DNA from: Bradyrhizobium sp.
GTDB taxonomy: Bacteria > Pseudomonadota > Alphaproteobacteria > Rhizobiales > Xanthobacteraceae
DNA: 50,800 bases
Direction of reading: 5' to 3'
Assembly: GCF_027451485.1 (NCBI RefSeq)
Contig: NZ_DAIDJE010000034.1
Span: 1 to 50,800 of the forward strand
The notes beneath the pieces were generated by a model. The model did no database searches and had not been told where the DNA came from. It saw nothing but the letters and a program-made list of their open reading frames with translations. Positions 9,175-17,787 of this stretch are shown here, one piece after another. The stretch's first letter is position 1; each line of letters opens with the position of its first letter. A program made the translations under genes and the position numbers.

Positions 9175-9522
9175 TTAATCGCGCGTCAGGTCGAGGAAGT
9201 GCCGTCCCGAACGATCCTCGGTTTCCACGATCCAGGCATCCGGATCGAACCGGATTTCCTTCTTCAGACGCTCCTCAACCGACTGCTCAGGCAGAGGGTC
9301 TTTCGAGATCGGCATGAAAAGCCGCTCGATAGGTCTTGAGTCGTCGTAAACCGTCTGCGGCGCGGGCACGTAGAGCATGGCGTTGCCGTCGAGCAGCGCC
9401 ACCTTCACGAATACGGCGCCTGCCTCCTCCGCTCCACGCCGGCGCACCGCGCCGAAGATGCCCGCAGTCTGGCAGCGGCGCAAATAAGCCGCGACCCAAA
9501 TATTCGATTTCAATCGCATCAA
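9175..9522 (-). CDS. DUF1491 family protein
   Basis: A 115-residue protein with the typical DUF1491 opening (RLKSNIWVAAYLRRC) and the block GAVFVKVALLDGNAMLYVPAP, ending with DPDAWIVETEDRSGRHFL. DUF1491 is a small alphaproteobacterial family without known function. The second Met (9519) is an equally possible start. Gene order places it just after the peptidoglycan-binding protein gene on the same strand, with a 39-base gap, so it may be the last member of the kinase operon. It converges on the DUF2336 gene with a 15-base gap. Confidence 0.87.
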   Translation of the reverse strand: MMRLKSNIWVAAYLRRCQTAGIFGAVRRRGAEEAGAVFVKVALLDGNAMLYVPAPQTVYDDSRPIERLFMPISKDPLPEQSVEERLKKEIRFDPDAWIVETEDRSGRHFLDLTRD

Positions 9523-9561
9523 ACGACGATAGGCCAGCCCACGTCGGGATGCTAGCTCAGC

Positions 9562-10215
9562 CTACTCGATCGGATGCCCGATCATGGCAGCCAGTTCCCG
9601 CACCAAGCGATCAGAGATTTGGCCGTTAACCGGAAGCCGCCGCGCCCGTTCGAATCTTTGGATCGCAGCCAGGGTGTCGGGCCCCAAAATGCCGGTGGGT
9701 TTCAACTGACCATAGCCATATTCGGTCAACGCGCGCTGCACCGCGGCCACGCGATGCGAGCCCGGGAGGGCGGTGCCCTCGGCGCGGGTCGATACCGGCA
9801 CGGTCATCGGCGGACGCGGAATATTGGCTGTGGCCGGCTGCACCGTACTCGTCGTCTTGACGAGATTGGTCAGGGAATCCACGCCTCTCGCGTCGGCGGG
9901 TCTGGCTTCGGGCAGCGGGACGTCCGCTTCAACCGGGCGCGGCCGCGGCACGTGGCTGACAGGCACGGCCGCAACCGCCGGCATCACTGTCACAGTTCCG
10001 AACATCGGCGCGGGATGACGACCGGCTTGCATGAGCAGCGCGTTCGCAATGATCGCGATGACGGCCGCTAACGCAAGCCCGCCCGCAATCATATCCTTCG
10101 GGCTGTACAAAAAAATGCGCATCGCAAGGCTGCGCTCGGAATCTTCCTTGGTCGCTGCCGCTCTGGAGCGGCGGCGGCGCGGCATATCATCACTGTCAGT
10201 CAATTTCCTAGGCAC
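9562..10215 (-). CDS. Membrane-anchored peptidoglycan-binding (PG_binding_1) protein
   Basis: A 217-residue bitopic protein. A basic cytoplasmic start (RRRRSRAAATK) is followed by one membrane segment at about 44-66, a proline-rich periplasmic linker, and a C-terminal PG_binding_1 domain (about 150-215) with AVQRALTEYGYG, LGPDTLAAIQRFERARRLPV and LVRELA. This domain binds peptidoglycan non-catalytically. Its start overlaps the end of the sensor kinase gene by 8 bases, so the two proteins are probably made together, and a link between cell-wall state and the kinase is conceivable. No hydrolase domain is present. Confidence 0.88.
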   Translation of the reverse strand: MPRKLTDSDDMPRRRRSRAAATKEDSERSLAMRIFLYSPKDMIAGGLALAAVIAIIANALLMQAGRHPAPMFGTVTVMPAVAAVPVSHVPRPRPVEADVPLPEARPADARGVDSLTNLVKTTSTVQPATANIPRPPMTVPVSTRAEGTALPGSHRVAAVQRALTEYGYGQLKPTGILGPDTLAAIQRFERARRLPVNGQISDRLVRELAAMIGHPIE

Positions 10216-12103
10216 TTCTCTTCACCTGAGGCGCTTGCTCGGGCATCGCGGAACGCGACGGCAGCGCGAGCGTGGTAATATTGCTTCCGGGTTGCGATGG
10301 CTGAGGTGTCAACGGCAATGCTACCGTAACGACCGTGCCTTCGTCGACCTTGCTCTGCACGGCCAATTCGCCGCCATGCAGGGCAACGAGACTCTTGACG
10401 ATTGATAATCCAAGGCCTGTGCCTTCGTGGCGGCGTTGATAGGTCTTGCCTGCCTGAAAGAAAGGATCGCCGATCCGCTTGAGATCATCGGCCGTGATGC
10501 CAACGCCGGTGTCGGCGATGCGTACCAGAAGCCGCGCACCTTCGACTGCGGCCGACACCGTGACCTTGCCACCGCGCTCGGTGAACTTGACGGCGTTGGA
10601 GACCAGGTTAAGCACGATCTGCTTGAATGCGCGGGGATCGCCGATCATAACCGGCAAATCGTCCGCGGCCCGGGTAACAAGATCGATGCCGCTCTCGCGC
10701 GCCTTCAATGCCAGAAGATTGCAGCAGTTGACCAGCGCCGCCCGCGGAGCGAAGGGCTCGGGCATGATCTCGAAATTTCCTGACTCCATCTTCGACATGT
10801 CGAGAATGCCGTTGACGACCGACAGAAGGTGTTGCCCCGAATCGTTGATCAGCTGGGCATACTCCTTGCGGCGCGCAGCATTTAGCATCAGCGCGTCTTC
10901 CTGCATGATCAACTCGGAGAAGCCGATAATGGCGTTAAGCGGCGTGCGCAACTCGTGGCTCATGGTGGCGAGGAAGCGCGTCTTGGAAGCATCTGCCCGC
11001 TCTGCCGCCGTCCGCGCCAGATCCAGCGCATGTTCCTGATTTTTACGCTCGGTGACGTCGCGCATGACCGCGACGACCTCGGCTTCGGTGGTTTGCGAGA
11101 ACACCGTTTCGAGCGGCCGGCAACGCATCTCCACCCAGATGAAATTCACCTGATTGACCCGTCCGGCCTCGCACCCGCAGACTGCGTCCCGCTTCAGGCG
11201 GAACTCGACGCTCTGCGCATCGCCTCGGCAAGCCGCATCCGCAAGCGCGGTAAGGTAGGCCGGGCGATCGGCGACATGAACGCGGTCGAACAGGCCAAAG
11301 CCGAGCAGACCCGAGGTCGGCGTCCCCAATAGCGCCTCCGCAGCCGGCGAGATGAACCGCACGGCACCGTTACGGTGATGACGTGAAATCACGTCGCTCA
11401 TATTTTGCGCCAGCAGGCGATAACGGTCTTCCTCGACATAAAGCAACGACGCGCTGGTTCGCGCGAGCAATTCGGTGCCAAACGCCAGGCCTCCGGCGTA
11501 AAGCGTTGCGGCGGCCACGCCAAATGCGGTCAGGATCGCGCGCATATGCGGACTGACATCCAGGACAGGCAGTAGCTCGAAATGGCCAAATGCGATCAAG
11601 AGGCCAACACAGATCAAAGCAAGCGCCGAAGCGAAGGCGACGACACGGCGCGAGGCCGAAAGCGCGGCCTCTACCGGCACGACCACCAGCCAGATCGCCG
11701 CAAACGATCCGATGCCGCCGGTGCTCGATGCCAACGTCATGATCAGTCCGGCAAACGCCAGCGATGAAAGGCAGCAGGCCTCCTCGTAACGGCCGGTGCG
11801 CGACAGAAACCAAGACAGGAGAATAGGCGCAATCAGCCAGGCGAAGGCCGCGACCCCTAGCGCCGTTGGCGCGCCGTGCAGGGCAAGATAAACGGGGAAC
11901 GCTGCAAAGGCCGTGAGGCTCCCCAATAGTCGCGGGGCGATAAAAGCCCGGTGGCGGGCTCGGGCCAGCACATCTTGCCGTGCGGACGGGTGCAGCAGCG
12001 CATCTAGGCAATCGCGAATGGTACTCAGAACTATCACTACTTTTCGCTTCGGCCTGCGCGTCGAAACCGACGTCCCGAAACGCCCCCCTTGTCGAAATCG
12101 CAC
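10208..12103 (-). CDS. Membrane PAS sensor histidine kinase, DivJ/PleC-like
   Basis: A 631-residue hybrid-free histidine kinase. About six membrane helices occupy residues 50-210, followed by a PAS domain (about 225-345), then the HisKA domain with H-box FLATMSHELRTPLNAIIGFS (phospho-acceptor H383), an N-box QIVLNLVSNAVKF, G1 DTGVGIT and G2 GTGLGLSIVKSL. The layout (multi-TM, PAS, kinase) and H-box are like DivJ/PleC of the Caulobacter division pathway, whose target is DivK. Orthology to DivJ is inference. A near-consensus CtrA box lies 16 bases upstream. A GTG at residue 23 is an alternative start. The gene overlaps the downstream peptidoglycan-binding gene. Confidence 0.88.
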   Translation of the reverse strand: MRFRQGGRFGTSVSTRRPKRKVVIVLSTIRDCLDALLHPSARQDVLARARHRAFIAPRLLGSLTAFAAFPVYLALHGAPTALGVAAFAWLIAPILLSWFLSRTGRYEEACCLSSLAFAGLIMTLASSTGGIGSFAAIWLVVVPVEAALSASRRVVAFASALALICVGLLIAFGHFELLPVLDVSPHMRAILTAFGVAAATLYAGGLAFGTELLARTSASLLYVEEDRYRLLAQNMSDVISRHHRNGAVRFISPAAEALLGTPTSGLLGFGLFDRVHVADRPAYLTALADAACRGDAQSVEFRLKRDAVCGCEAGRVNQVNFIWVEMRCRPLETVFSQTTEAEVVAVMRDVTERKNQEHALDLARTAAERADASKTRFLATMSHELRTPLNAIIGFSELIMQEDALMLNAARRKEYAQLINDSGQHLLSVVNGILDMSKMESGNFEIMPEPFAPRAALVNCCNLLALKARESGIDLVTRAADDLPVMIGDPRAFKQIVLNLVSNAVKFTERGGKVTVSAAVEGARLLVRIADTGVGITADDLKRIGDPFFQAGKTYQRRHEGTGLGLSIVKSLVALHGGELAVQSKVDEGTVVTVALPLTPQPSQPGSNITTLALPSRSAMPEQAPQVKRSA

Positions 12104-12439
12104 CGTGTCAGAGCCACATTAAACGAACGCTAAGGCGGCCCGCATTGCGGCAAAAGACCGTATCTCCACGGCGCTTTCCATCTGCAATGCGAGCTTCAAT
12201 CAACGCAGATGGTGAACGGCGGGTTTCCGCAAGTCATCGGCTATGGTTTCGAAATCGTGGATGGCCCATCATAAGCGGCCGCACTGGATATCAATGAAAA
12301 ATTTACGCCGAATCAAACGAAGCGGTTTTTGCGCAAATCCTTCACCATTAACTTCAATGCAAACACTTGGGCTTTATCGACGGCTGTTAGAGATCGGGAT
12401 TGAAGACAACGGGACAAGAGAGACAGCCGGACTAGCAAG
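12104..12439. other. Intergenic region between divergent genes
   Basis: 336 bases between the sensor kinase (minus) and the DUF5330 gene (plus). Apart from the CtrA-like box at its left end, I see no coding frame, terminator or repeat. The right half is clearly more AT-rich than the flanks, as expected for a promoter region. Confidence 0.5.
12119..12133. promoter_or_regulatory. Near-consensus CtrA-type box before the kinase gene
   Basis: On the minus strand this reads TTAGCGTTCGTTTAA, that is TTAG-N7-TTAA, one base off the CtrA consensus. It lies 16-30 bases before the first possible start of the sensor kinase. On its own it is weak; its weight comes from two perfect boxes a few kilobases away. 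Confidence 0.3.
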
Positions 12440-12859
12440 ATGTTTTTCCTGCTTCGCTTGGCGTTTTGGATTGGCTTGGTCCTCGTCTTGCTGCCGAGGG
12501 ACAAATCTCCGGACTCTGACAAGACGCCGCAAATCAATGCCTCCGAGGCGATCTCGGCAGCCACCGCGGCCGTAAGCGACATGAGCCAGTTTTGCAAACG
12601 CCAGCCCGCGGCGTGCGAAGTCGGCGGTCAGGCAGCGTCCGTGATCGGTCAGCGTGCCCAAAGTGGCGCGAGGAAGCTGTACCAGATCATCACCGATAAA
12701 CCCGACAAGACCAACAAATCCGATAAGCATGCGCCCGATCAAACCGGATCGATCGGTGGCATGGATAGCGGCGATCCCGCACAGTCGGATGGCGCGCCTG
12801 ACACGTTGACGCCGGACGACGTGCAGATCGAATGGCAGGGCGCCCCGCCATCACCATAA
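12440..12859 (+). CDS. DUF5330 family membrane-anchored protein
   Basis: A 139-residue protein with an N-terminal hydrophobic helix (MFFLLRLAFWIGLVLVLLP) and a short conserved domain containing ISAATAAVSDMSQFCKRQPA and the second cysteine of CEVGGQA, which is the DUF5330 pattern. The rest is polar and Asp/Pro/Gly-rich, probably disordered. The two closely spaced cysteines could form a disulphide if the domain is periplasmic. The family is alphaproteobacterial and has no known role. It lies 95 bases before the sufE start; co-transcription is likely, but no functional connection is evident. Confidence 0.8.
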   Translation: MFFLLRLAFWIGLVLVLLPRDKSPDSDKTPQINASEAISAATAAVSDMSQFCKRQPAACEVGGQAASVIGQRAQSGARKLYQIITDKPDKTNKSDKHAPDQTGSIGGMDSGDPAQSDGAPDTLTPDDVQIEWQGAPPSP

Positions 12860-12954
12860 ATCCCGCCGAGATCAGGAACAATTCTGATCGGGAACGACCT
12901 CGCTTTCGCCCGCCTTCACCCCTATATAAGGGTTTGCGAAGGTTGAGCACGCTT

Positions 12955-13386
12955 ATGGCGACGATTGACGACATCCGTGAAAATTTCGAACTGCTGGACG
13001 ACTGGGACGACCGCTACCGGTATGTCATCGAACTCGGCCGCACGCTCGAACCGATGCCGGAAGCCGAGCATTCTTCAGCCAACAAGGTGCAAGGTTGCGT
13101 CAGCCAGGTCTGGTTGTCCAAAAAAGTCGAACGCAACGGCGCGGGTGAGCCCTTGTTGAAATATCTGGGCGACAGCGACGCCCACATCGTTCGCGGACTG
13201 GTCGCGATCCTGCTCACGCTTTATTCCGGCCAGACACCGCAGCAAATTCTGGCAACCGACGCCCTCGCCGTCTTCGACGAGTTCGGCTTCCGCGAACACC
13301 TCACGCCGCAACGCTCCAACGGTCTGCGCTCGATGGTCGAGCGCATCCGCACCGACGCGCGTGAAGCACTGGCTGCGGCGTCATAG
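12955..13386 (+). CDS. sufE: SufE family sulfur acceptor protein
   Basis: A 143-residue cytosolic protein that accepts persulfide sulfur from a SufS-type cysteine desulfurase and delivers it to Fe-S cluster assembly. The active-site cysteine is C48 in KVQGCVSQVW, and the family blocks FELLDDWDDRYRYVIELG and LTPQRSNGLRSMVERIR are present. The reading frame is open further upstream to 12832, but the protein begins properly at the ATG at 12955 (MATIDDIRENF), because the upstream residues have no family resemblance and overlap the DUF5330 gene. The sufBCDS genes are not in the window, so this is a stand-alone copy. Confidence 0.93.
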   Translation: MATIDDIRENFELLDDWDDRYRYVIELGRTLEPMPEAEHSSANKVQGCVSQVWLSKKVERNGAGEPLLKYLGDSDAHIVRGLVAILLTLYSGQTPQQILATDALAVFDEFGFREHLTPQRSNGLRSMVERIRTDAREALAAAS

Positions 13387-13394
13387 GAGCAGCG

Positions 13395-13808
13395 CTATTT
13401 GCGACGGCGGCGCTGCTGGCCAAGCCCCATTTTCTTGGCGAGTTGCGAACGGGCCACCGCATAATTGGGTGCGACCATCGGATAGTCCGGCGGCAAGCCC
13501 CATTTCTCCCGATATTGCTCCGGCGTCATGTTGTATTGCGAACGCAGGTGCCGTTTCAGCGACTTGAAGCGTTTGCCATCTTCAAGACACACCAGATAAT
13601 CGGGCGCGATGGATTTCTTGACAGAAACCGCGGGCCTTGCCGGCTCGGCGGGAGCTTCGGGTCGCCCGGTCGAAACGCGCACCAAAGCGGCATGGATCTG
13701 GTTGATCAGGCCGGGAATTTCCGATGCGGGCGTCGGATTGTTGCTGAGGTAGGCGGAGACGATATTCGCCGTCAGGTCGATGAAATTCTTGCCCGTTGTG
13801 TCGGTCAT
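13395..13808 (-). CDS. mucR: MucR/Ros-family transcriptional regulator with degenerate zinc site
   Basis: A 137-residue DNA-binding regulator of the MucR/Ros family, which controls exopolysaccharide, motility and host-interaction genes in Rhizobiales. The N-terminus (GKNFIDLTANIVSAYLSNN) is typical. The finger region reads CLEDGKRFKSLKRHL, with C74 and H87 kept, but Asp (D77) at the second Cys position and Tyr (Y92) at the second His position of Ros. Zinc-free Ros-type domains are known in Mesorhizobium, so the protein may still fold and bind DNA. The C-terminus is basic (QQRRRRK). I chose ATG 13808, with GAGAAGG upstream and the canonical start, over the longer frame to 13841. Confidence 0.9.
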   Translation of the reverse strand: MTDTTGKNFIDLTANIVSAYLSNNPTPASEIPGLINQIHAALVRVSTGRPEAPAEPARPAVSVKKSIAPDYLVCLEDGKRFKSLKRHLRSQYNMTPEQYREKWGLPPDYPMVAPNYAVARSQLAKKMGLGQQRRRRK

Positions 13809-13929
13809 GGCCAAAGCCTTCTCAAGATCTTCATCGCGCAAGTGATCCCCTTGCCGATTTACGCTGCGGCACCAGCTTGGCCGATATGAGCGGATTACTT
13901 GGGCAGAGACAAGAACGGGGATGCGGTTT

Positions 13930-14799
13930 TCACGGCCGTTGATCGAGATGCGCGCGCAACTCGTCGATCGAGGCGAAACGCATCATGCCTTCCGGCATCT
14001 GCGCTTCGATCGAACCGTCGGAATAGAGCGAATAGGCCATACCGTCGACGACTCCGGATTTGAGGACCGTCACCGGCGGCTGACTTTCGGCAGAAGCGGG
14101 CTGGCGCATCGCGGCGGCAGGTTCGCTGAACGCCGGAGGACTCCGTGGCGGGCGGCGCCGAGGCGGCACATCGGCCGGCCGCGCCCGTTCGGACTTCGGC
14201 CAGGCATCCTCAAAGCTCGGCGGTGCAGCCTCGCTGGGCTCGGGAGGCGACGCGTCCCCCGCGGTTCCCGGGAGGGGTTCGGCGGCCACTGTATCGCCTG
14301 GAAGCCCTTGGGCGCGTTCACGGTCCCGGCGGGAGGAGGAGGAAAACATCAAGTTTCGTCGAGGTTTTGCAGGTTGTTCGGAGGCGGATGGCAATGGCGC
14401 CTCCTGGCGGGATCGATCGTGCGGCGCACTCTCTTCGTCCCAAGATGGCGCTGGAGGCGATGCCGGCTGCTCGGCGCGCGGTTCCATGCTATCGCCCGCG
14501 GTGCCGGCCGGGCGCGGCAAGGCCGCCCGCTGGCTTGCGCCGCTCTTCAAATCGAAGGCGGGCCTCGAAGCCAGCTGGCCCGCGGTGCCCTTCAATTCTC
14601 TGACCGCGACCCACAAGCTCAGGATAATCAGCCCGGAGCAGGTGGCGACGGCGCCAGCGAGGATCAGAGTGTTGCCAAGGCCAAATTCGTTGATGGGGAT
14701 CCCGAAACCGATGGCTGCGAGACCTGCCCCCACGCAGCCGATCCCGGCGATCAACATTCCAATCATCATCAAACTTACCCCTGGGCCGCGCTTCGCCAT
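13930..14799 (-). CDS. Two-TM protein with long proline-rich tail, unknown
   Basis: A 289-residue protein with two membrane helices (about 8-31 and 41-64), connected by a short loop (FGIPINEFGLGNT). A long, probably disordered Pro/Ala/Glu-rich segment follows (about 85-235). The tail ends with a short ordered-looking block, MAYSLYSDGSIEAQMPEGMM, then RFASIDELRAHLDQRP. I do not recognise the family. The composition of the linker, with repeated PP and RRRPP clusters, suggests a flexible cytoplasmic scaffold. It lies downstream of nothing on its own strand, and the region upstream (14800-15026) shows no further gene. Confidence 0.72.
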   Translation of the reverse strand: MAKRGPGVSLMMIGMLIAGIGCVGAGLAAIGFGIPINEFGLGNTLILAGAVATCSGLIILSLWVAVRELKGTAGQLASRPAFDLKSGASQRAALPRPAGTAGDSMEPRAEQPASPPAPSWDEESAPHDRSRQEAPLPSASEQPAKPRRNLMFSSSSRRDRERAQGLPGDTVAAEPLPGTAGDASPPEPSEAAPPSFEDAWPKSERARPADVPPRRRPPRSPPAFSEPAAAMRQPASAESQPPVTVLKSGVVDGMAYSLYSDGSIEAQMPEGMMRFASIDELRAHLDQRP

Positions 14800-15026
14800 G
14801 GCGCAGCCCCTACCGCGCCCGCCGCCACGATACCGTCATATTGCGTGCCGAGCCAACCGCCAATTAACAAGGTCATTCCGGGAGCTGCGTTCGCTGGAAC
14901 CATGGTTGCGAGCCAAATCGCCCATTTCGTTGCGTTGCAATAGGCGAATTACGCCACAATTGCCAATTACTTGGCCTCCGAACTGCGCTATATGGTCGCC
15001 GGGGTTAAGGGCCCACGAGGCGCTGG

Positions 15027-16709
15027 ATGGGCCGAGGGGACGCCGGGTTACTCAATAGCATGACATCAATCACGACTTCCGCCGTCGACACGCCTTCGCG
15101 GCGCTCGATCGAGCGGGCTTGCGACGACACGGCAATATTGGTGCTGGTCGTGGTCGCAGTGATCGCAGGCTTCACCTTCCGCGACTACGGCCTTGGCTGG
15201 GATGATTATACCCACGCTGAATATGCCGACCTGCTGCTCAAGATGTACGGTTCGGGCTTCAGGGACACCAGCGCGTTATCGTTTGCCAACCTCTACATGT
15301 ATGGCGGCGGTTTCGACATGGCAGCGGCGCTGCTGCACAAGGTGATCCCGCTTGAGCTGTTTGAAACCCGGCGCCTGCTCGGCGCCATTGTCGGCATCAT
15401 CGGCTTCACGGTGAACTGGCGACTGGCTCGTCGCGTCGGCGGCCCGCTGGCAGGACTTGCGGCGCTGTTGCTTCTTGCGCTGTGTCCGACCTTCTACGGC
15501 CACATGTTCATGAACCCGAAGGACGCGCCATTCGCGGTGGCGATGATCATCCTGATGCTCGGCCTGGTCCGCTTGGTGGAAGAATATCCGCATCCCACCC
15601 CGCGAACGGTTCTGATCACCGGCCTCGGCGCCGGGCTTTCAATCGGCTCGCGCGTTCTTGGTGGCCTCGCGCTGCTTTACGCGCTGATCGGGTTCATGCC
15701 GCTGCTGATCGAGGAAGTCCGCACCAAGGATGCACGCGATGCTATCAAGCGATTTGCGCAGACGGCCTATACGCTGCTGCCCGGCCTGATCCTCGGCTAC
15801 CTCGTGATGGGGTTGATTTGGCCATGGTCGATCATCGCGCCCAACCATCCGTTCCTGGCCGTGACCTACTTCTCACACTTCTTTGAGAAGCCGTGGAAAG
15901 AGATGTTCGATGGCGCGCTTGTGTCGGTCCCCGACATGCCATGGTCATATCTTCCCACGTTGTTCGCCCTTCAGCTTCCGGAGGTTTTGCTGGCGCTGAC
16001 CGTTGCCGGGGTCGGCGGGACTTTCATTGCGCTCGTCCGCAAGGATGTCTCCGGCCGCCGCAAGACGATTCTCTTGATGCTTGCGCTGGCTGCGGTATTG
16101 CCGATCGCGATCGCCATTGTGAAGCGCCCGGCACTTTACAATGGCATCCGTCATTTCATCTTCGTCATTCCGCCGATGACGGTGCTAGCCGGCCTCGCCT
16201 TCGCGCGGGGAATGGAAAAGCTGGGAGAAAATCGCCGCACTTGGCAACCGGCCGCGCTGGCGCTTTTCTTGTTCGGCCTGCTGCTGCCGCTTGGCGAAAT
16301 GATCCGGCTTCATCCTTATCAATACACTCATTTCAACCACATTGCCGGCACGGTGCGCGGGGCCGACGATCACTATATGCTCGACTATTGGGGCCTCGCA
16401 TTCAAACAGGCTTCCGACGGTCTCCACGAACAACTGGACGCACAACACCTAAGCCCGCCGCCCGGACGCAAGTGGAAGGTCGCCGTGTGCGGCCCGCAGC
16501 GACCGGCCCAGGTTGCGCTTGGACCGGATTTCACGATCGGCTGGGACAGCCACGCGGCCGACTTCGCCATGACGCTCGGCGAGTTCTATTGTAAGGGCCT
16601 GAGTGCGCCGGTGATGGTAGAAATCAAACGCGACGACGTGGTGTTTGCTCGCGTCTACGATATCCGCGGACGCACGATCTCAAGCCTCTTGTCGATACCG
16701 CCGCCTTAA
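15027..16709 (+). CDS. Membrane glycosyltransferase, GT39/ArnT-like
   Basis: A polytopic inner-membrane protein of about 549-560 residues with roughly ten hydrophobic helices, resembling the PMT/ArnT (GT39, GT-C fold) glycosyltransferases that use polyprenyl-phosphate sugars. The first periplasmic loop carries the acidic pair WDDYTH (GLGWDDYTH) after helix 1, where GT-C enzymes have their catalytic Asp. A conserved MFMNPKDAPFAVAM loop follows, and the C-terminal 100 residues are soluble. The ATG at 15027 has a CGAGG upstream; the ATG at 15060 (MTSITTSAV) is an alternative. The acceptor is unknown; no sugar-pathway genes are next to it. Confidence 0.8.
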   Translation: MGRGDAGLLNSMTSITTSAVDTPSRRSIERACDDTAILVLVVVAVIAGFTFRDYGLGWDDYTHAEYADLLLKMYGSGFRDTSALSFANLYMYGGGFDMAAALLHKVIPLELFETRRLLGAIVGIIGFTVNWRLARRVGGPLAGLAALLLLALCPTFYGHMFMNPKDAPFAVAMIILMLGLVRLVEEYPHPTPRTVLITGLGAGLSIGSRVLGGLALLYALIGFMPLLIEEVRTKDARDAIKRFAQTAYTLLPGLILGYLVMGLIWPWSIIAPNHPFLAVTYFSHFFEKPWKEMFDGALVSVPDMPWSYLPTLFALQLPEVLLALTVAGVGGTFIALVRKDVSGRRKTILLMLALAAVLPIAIAIVKRPALYNGIRHFIFVIPPMTVLAGLAFARGMEKLGENRRTWQPAALALFLFGLLLPLGEMIRLHPYQYTHFNHIAGTVRGADDHYMLDYWGLAFKQASDGLHEQLDAQHLSPPPGRKWKVAVCGPQRPAQVALGPDFTIGWDSHAADFAMTLGEFYCKGLSAPVMVEIKRDDVVFARVYDIRGRTISSLLSIPPP

Positions 16710-16822
16710 CCACGCATAGGCGCAGCGCCAAGCATAACTGCCACATCCATAACGCGCCTTGCCGGCCGCCGGCGCCGCGAATACGCTTACGCCAACCCGA
16801 CAATGAATTAGGAGGAGGCAAC

Positions 16823-17602
16823 ATGTCGCGAGCCGAAGCTGTTTTGAAGGAAATCCCGTCTGGAATGACGGACGCGGAGTGGGAACAGCGCGTCAATCTT
16901 GCCGCGTGTTACCGGTTGATCGCCTATTATGGCTGGGACGACCTGGTCGACACCCACATCTCTGCACGTGTTCCGGGACCCGAGCATCATTTTCTCATCA
17001 ACCCTTACGGGCTGATGTTCGATGAAATCACGGCCTCGAGCCTGGTCAAGGTCGATCTTGACGGCAACCTGCTCACCAAGAGTCAGTACAACATCAATCC
17101 GGCTGGGTTCACCATCCATTCGGCGATCCATGAGGTTCGCGAGGACGCCGGCTGCGTGATCCATCTGCACACGCCGGACGGCACTGCGGTCGCAAGCTCC
17201 GCGGAAGGCCTGCTGCCGCTCAATCAGACCGCCCAGCTCGTGACCTTCGATCTTGCCTATCACGATTATGAAGGCATCGCGCTCGACCATGACGAACGCC
17301 CTCGGCTTCAGCGCGATCTCGGCGACAAAAATCATATGCTGTTGCGCAATCACGGTACGCTGACGGTCGGCCGCTCGGTTGCGTCGGCCTTCGAGCGGAT
17401 GTTCCACCTCGAGCGGGCCTGCACCATGCAGGTGCGGACCCGAATGCTGGGACCGACCGCCTACCCGGTCGATCCTGCCGTGATCGACAAGAACACCCGG
17501 CTGCTCAACAACCCCGAACGGGCTGAACTGCGCTCAACCATGCTGGTATGGCCGCCACTGTTGCGCAAGCTCGACCGGCTCGACCCCAGCTATCGGAATT
17601 GA
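16823..17602 (+). CDS. Class II aldolase/adducin family protein
   Basis: A 259-residue cytosolic protein of the class II aldolase fold, which includes fuculose- and ribulose-phosphate aldolases and decarboxylases acting on sugars or related hydroxyacids, using zinc or manganese. Two metal-binding histidines are visible in VIHLHTPDGTA and a third in LLRNHGTLTVG. The NPYGLMFDEITASSLVKVDL block matches the substrate-binding region of the family. The Shine-Dalgarno is unusually strong (AGGAGGAGG at 16810-16818). It is monocistronic: an intrinsic terminator follows. The real substrate cannot be told from sequence; many such proteins in Bradyrhizobium are uncharacterised. Confidence 0.88.
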   Translation: MSRAEAVLKEIPSGMTDAEWEQRVNLAACYRLIAYYGWDDLVDTHISARVPGPEHHFLINPYGLMFDEITASSLVKVDLDGNLLTKSQYNINPAGFTIHSAIHEVREDAGCVIHLHTPDGTAVASSAEGLLPLNQTAQLVTFDLAYHDYEGIALDHDERPRLQRDLGDKNHMLLRNHGTLTVGRSVASAFERMFHLERACTMQVRTRMLGPTAYPVDPAVIDKNTRLLNNPERAELRSTMLVWPPLLRKLDRLDPSYRN

Positions 17603-17656
17603 AAGGCCAGCAAATCCGGTATAAGGTTTTTCCATATACCTCTGCACGCCGAATCA

Positions 17657-17685
17657 AACGCCGCTCAATTCCGGGCGGCGTTTTT
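17657..17685 (+). terminator. Intrinsic terminator after class II aldolase gene
   Basis: A perfect 8-bp stem (AACGCCGC / GCGGCGTT) with a 10-base loop is followed by TTT, giving a TTTTT run in total. It lies 54 bases after the aldolase stop codon and before the next gene at 17788, where it would end the aldolase transcript. Confidence 0.75.
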
Positions 17686-17787
17686 ACATTGAGCGGTCCG
17701 GCTCCCTTTGCCACTGCGTGTTGCCGCCATATTCCTCGACAGGCGCGCGACCACCGGCTCGTTGGGATGACGGCCCCGGGAGATACC

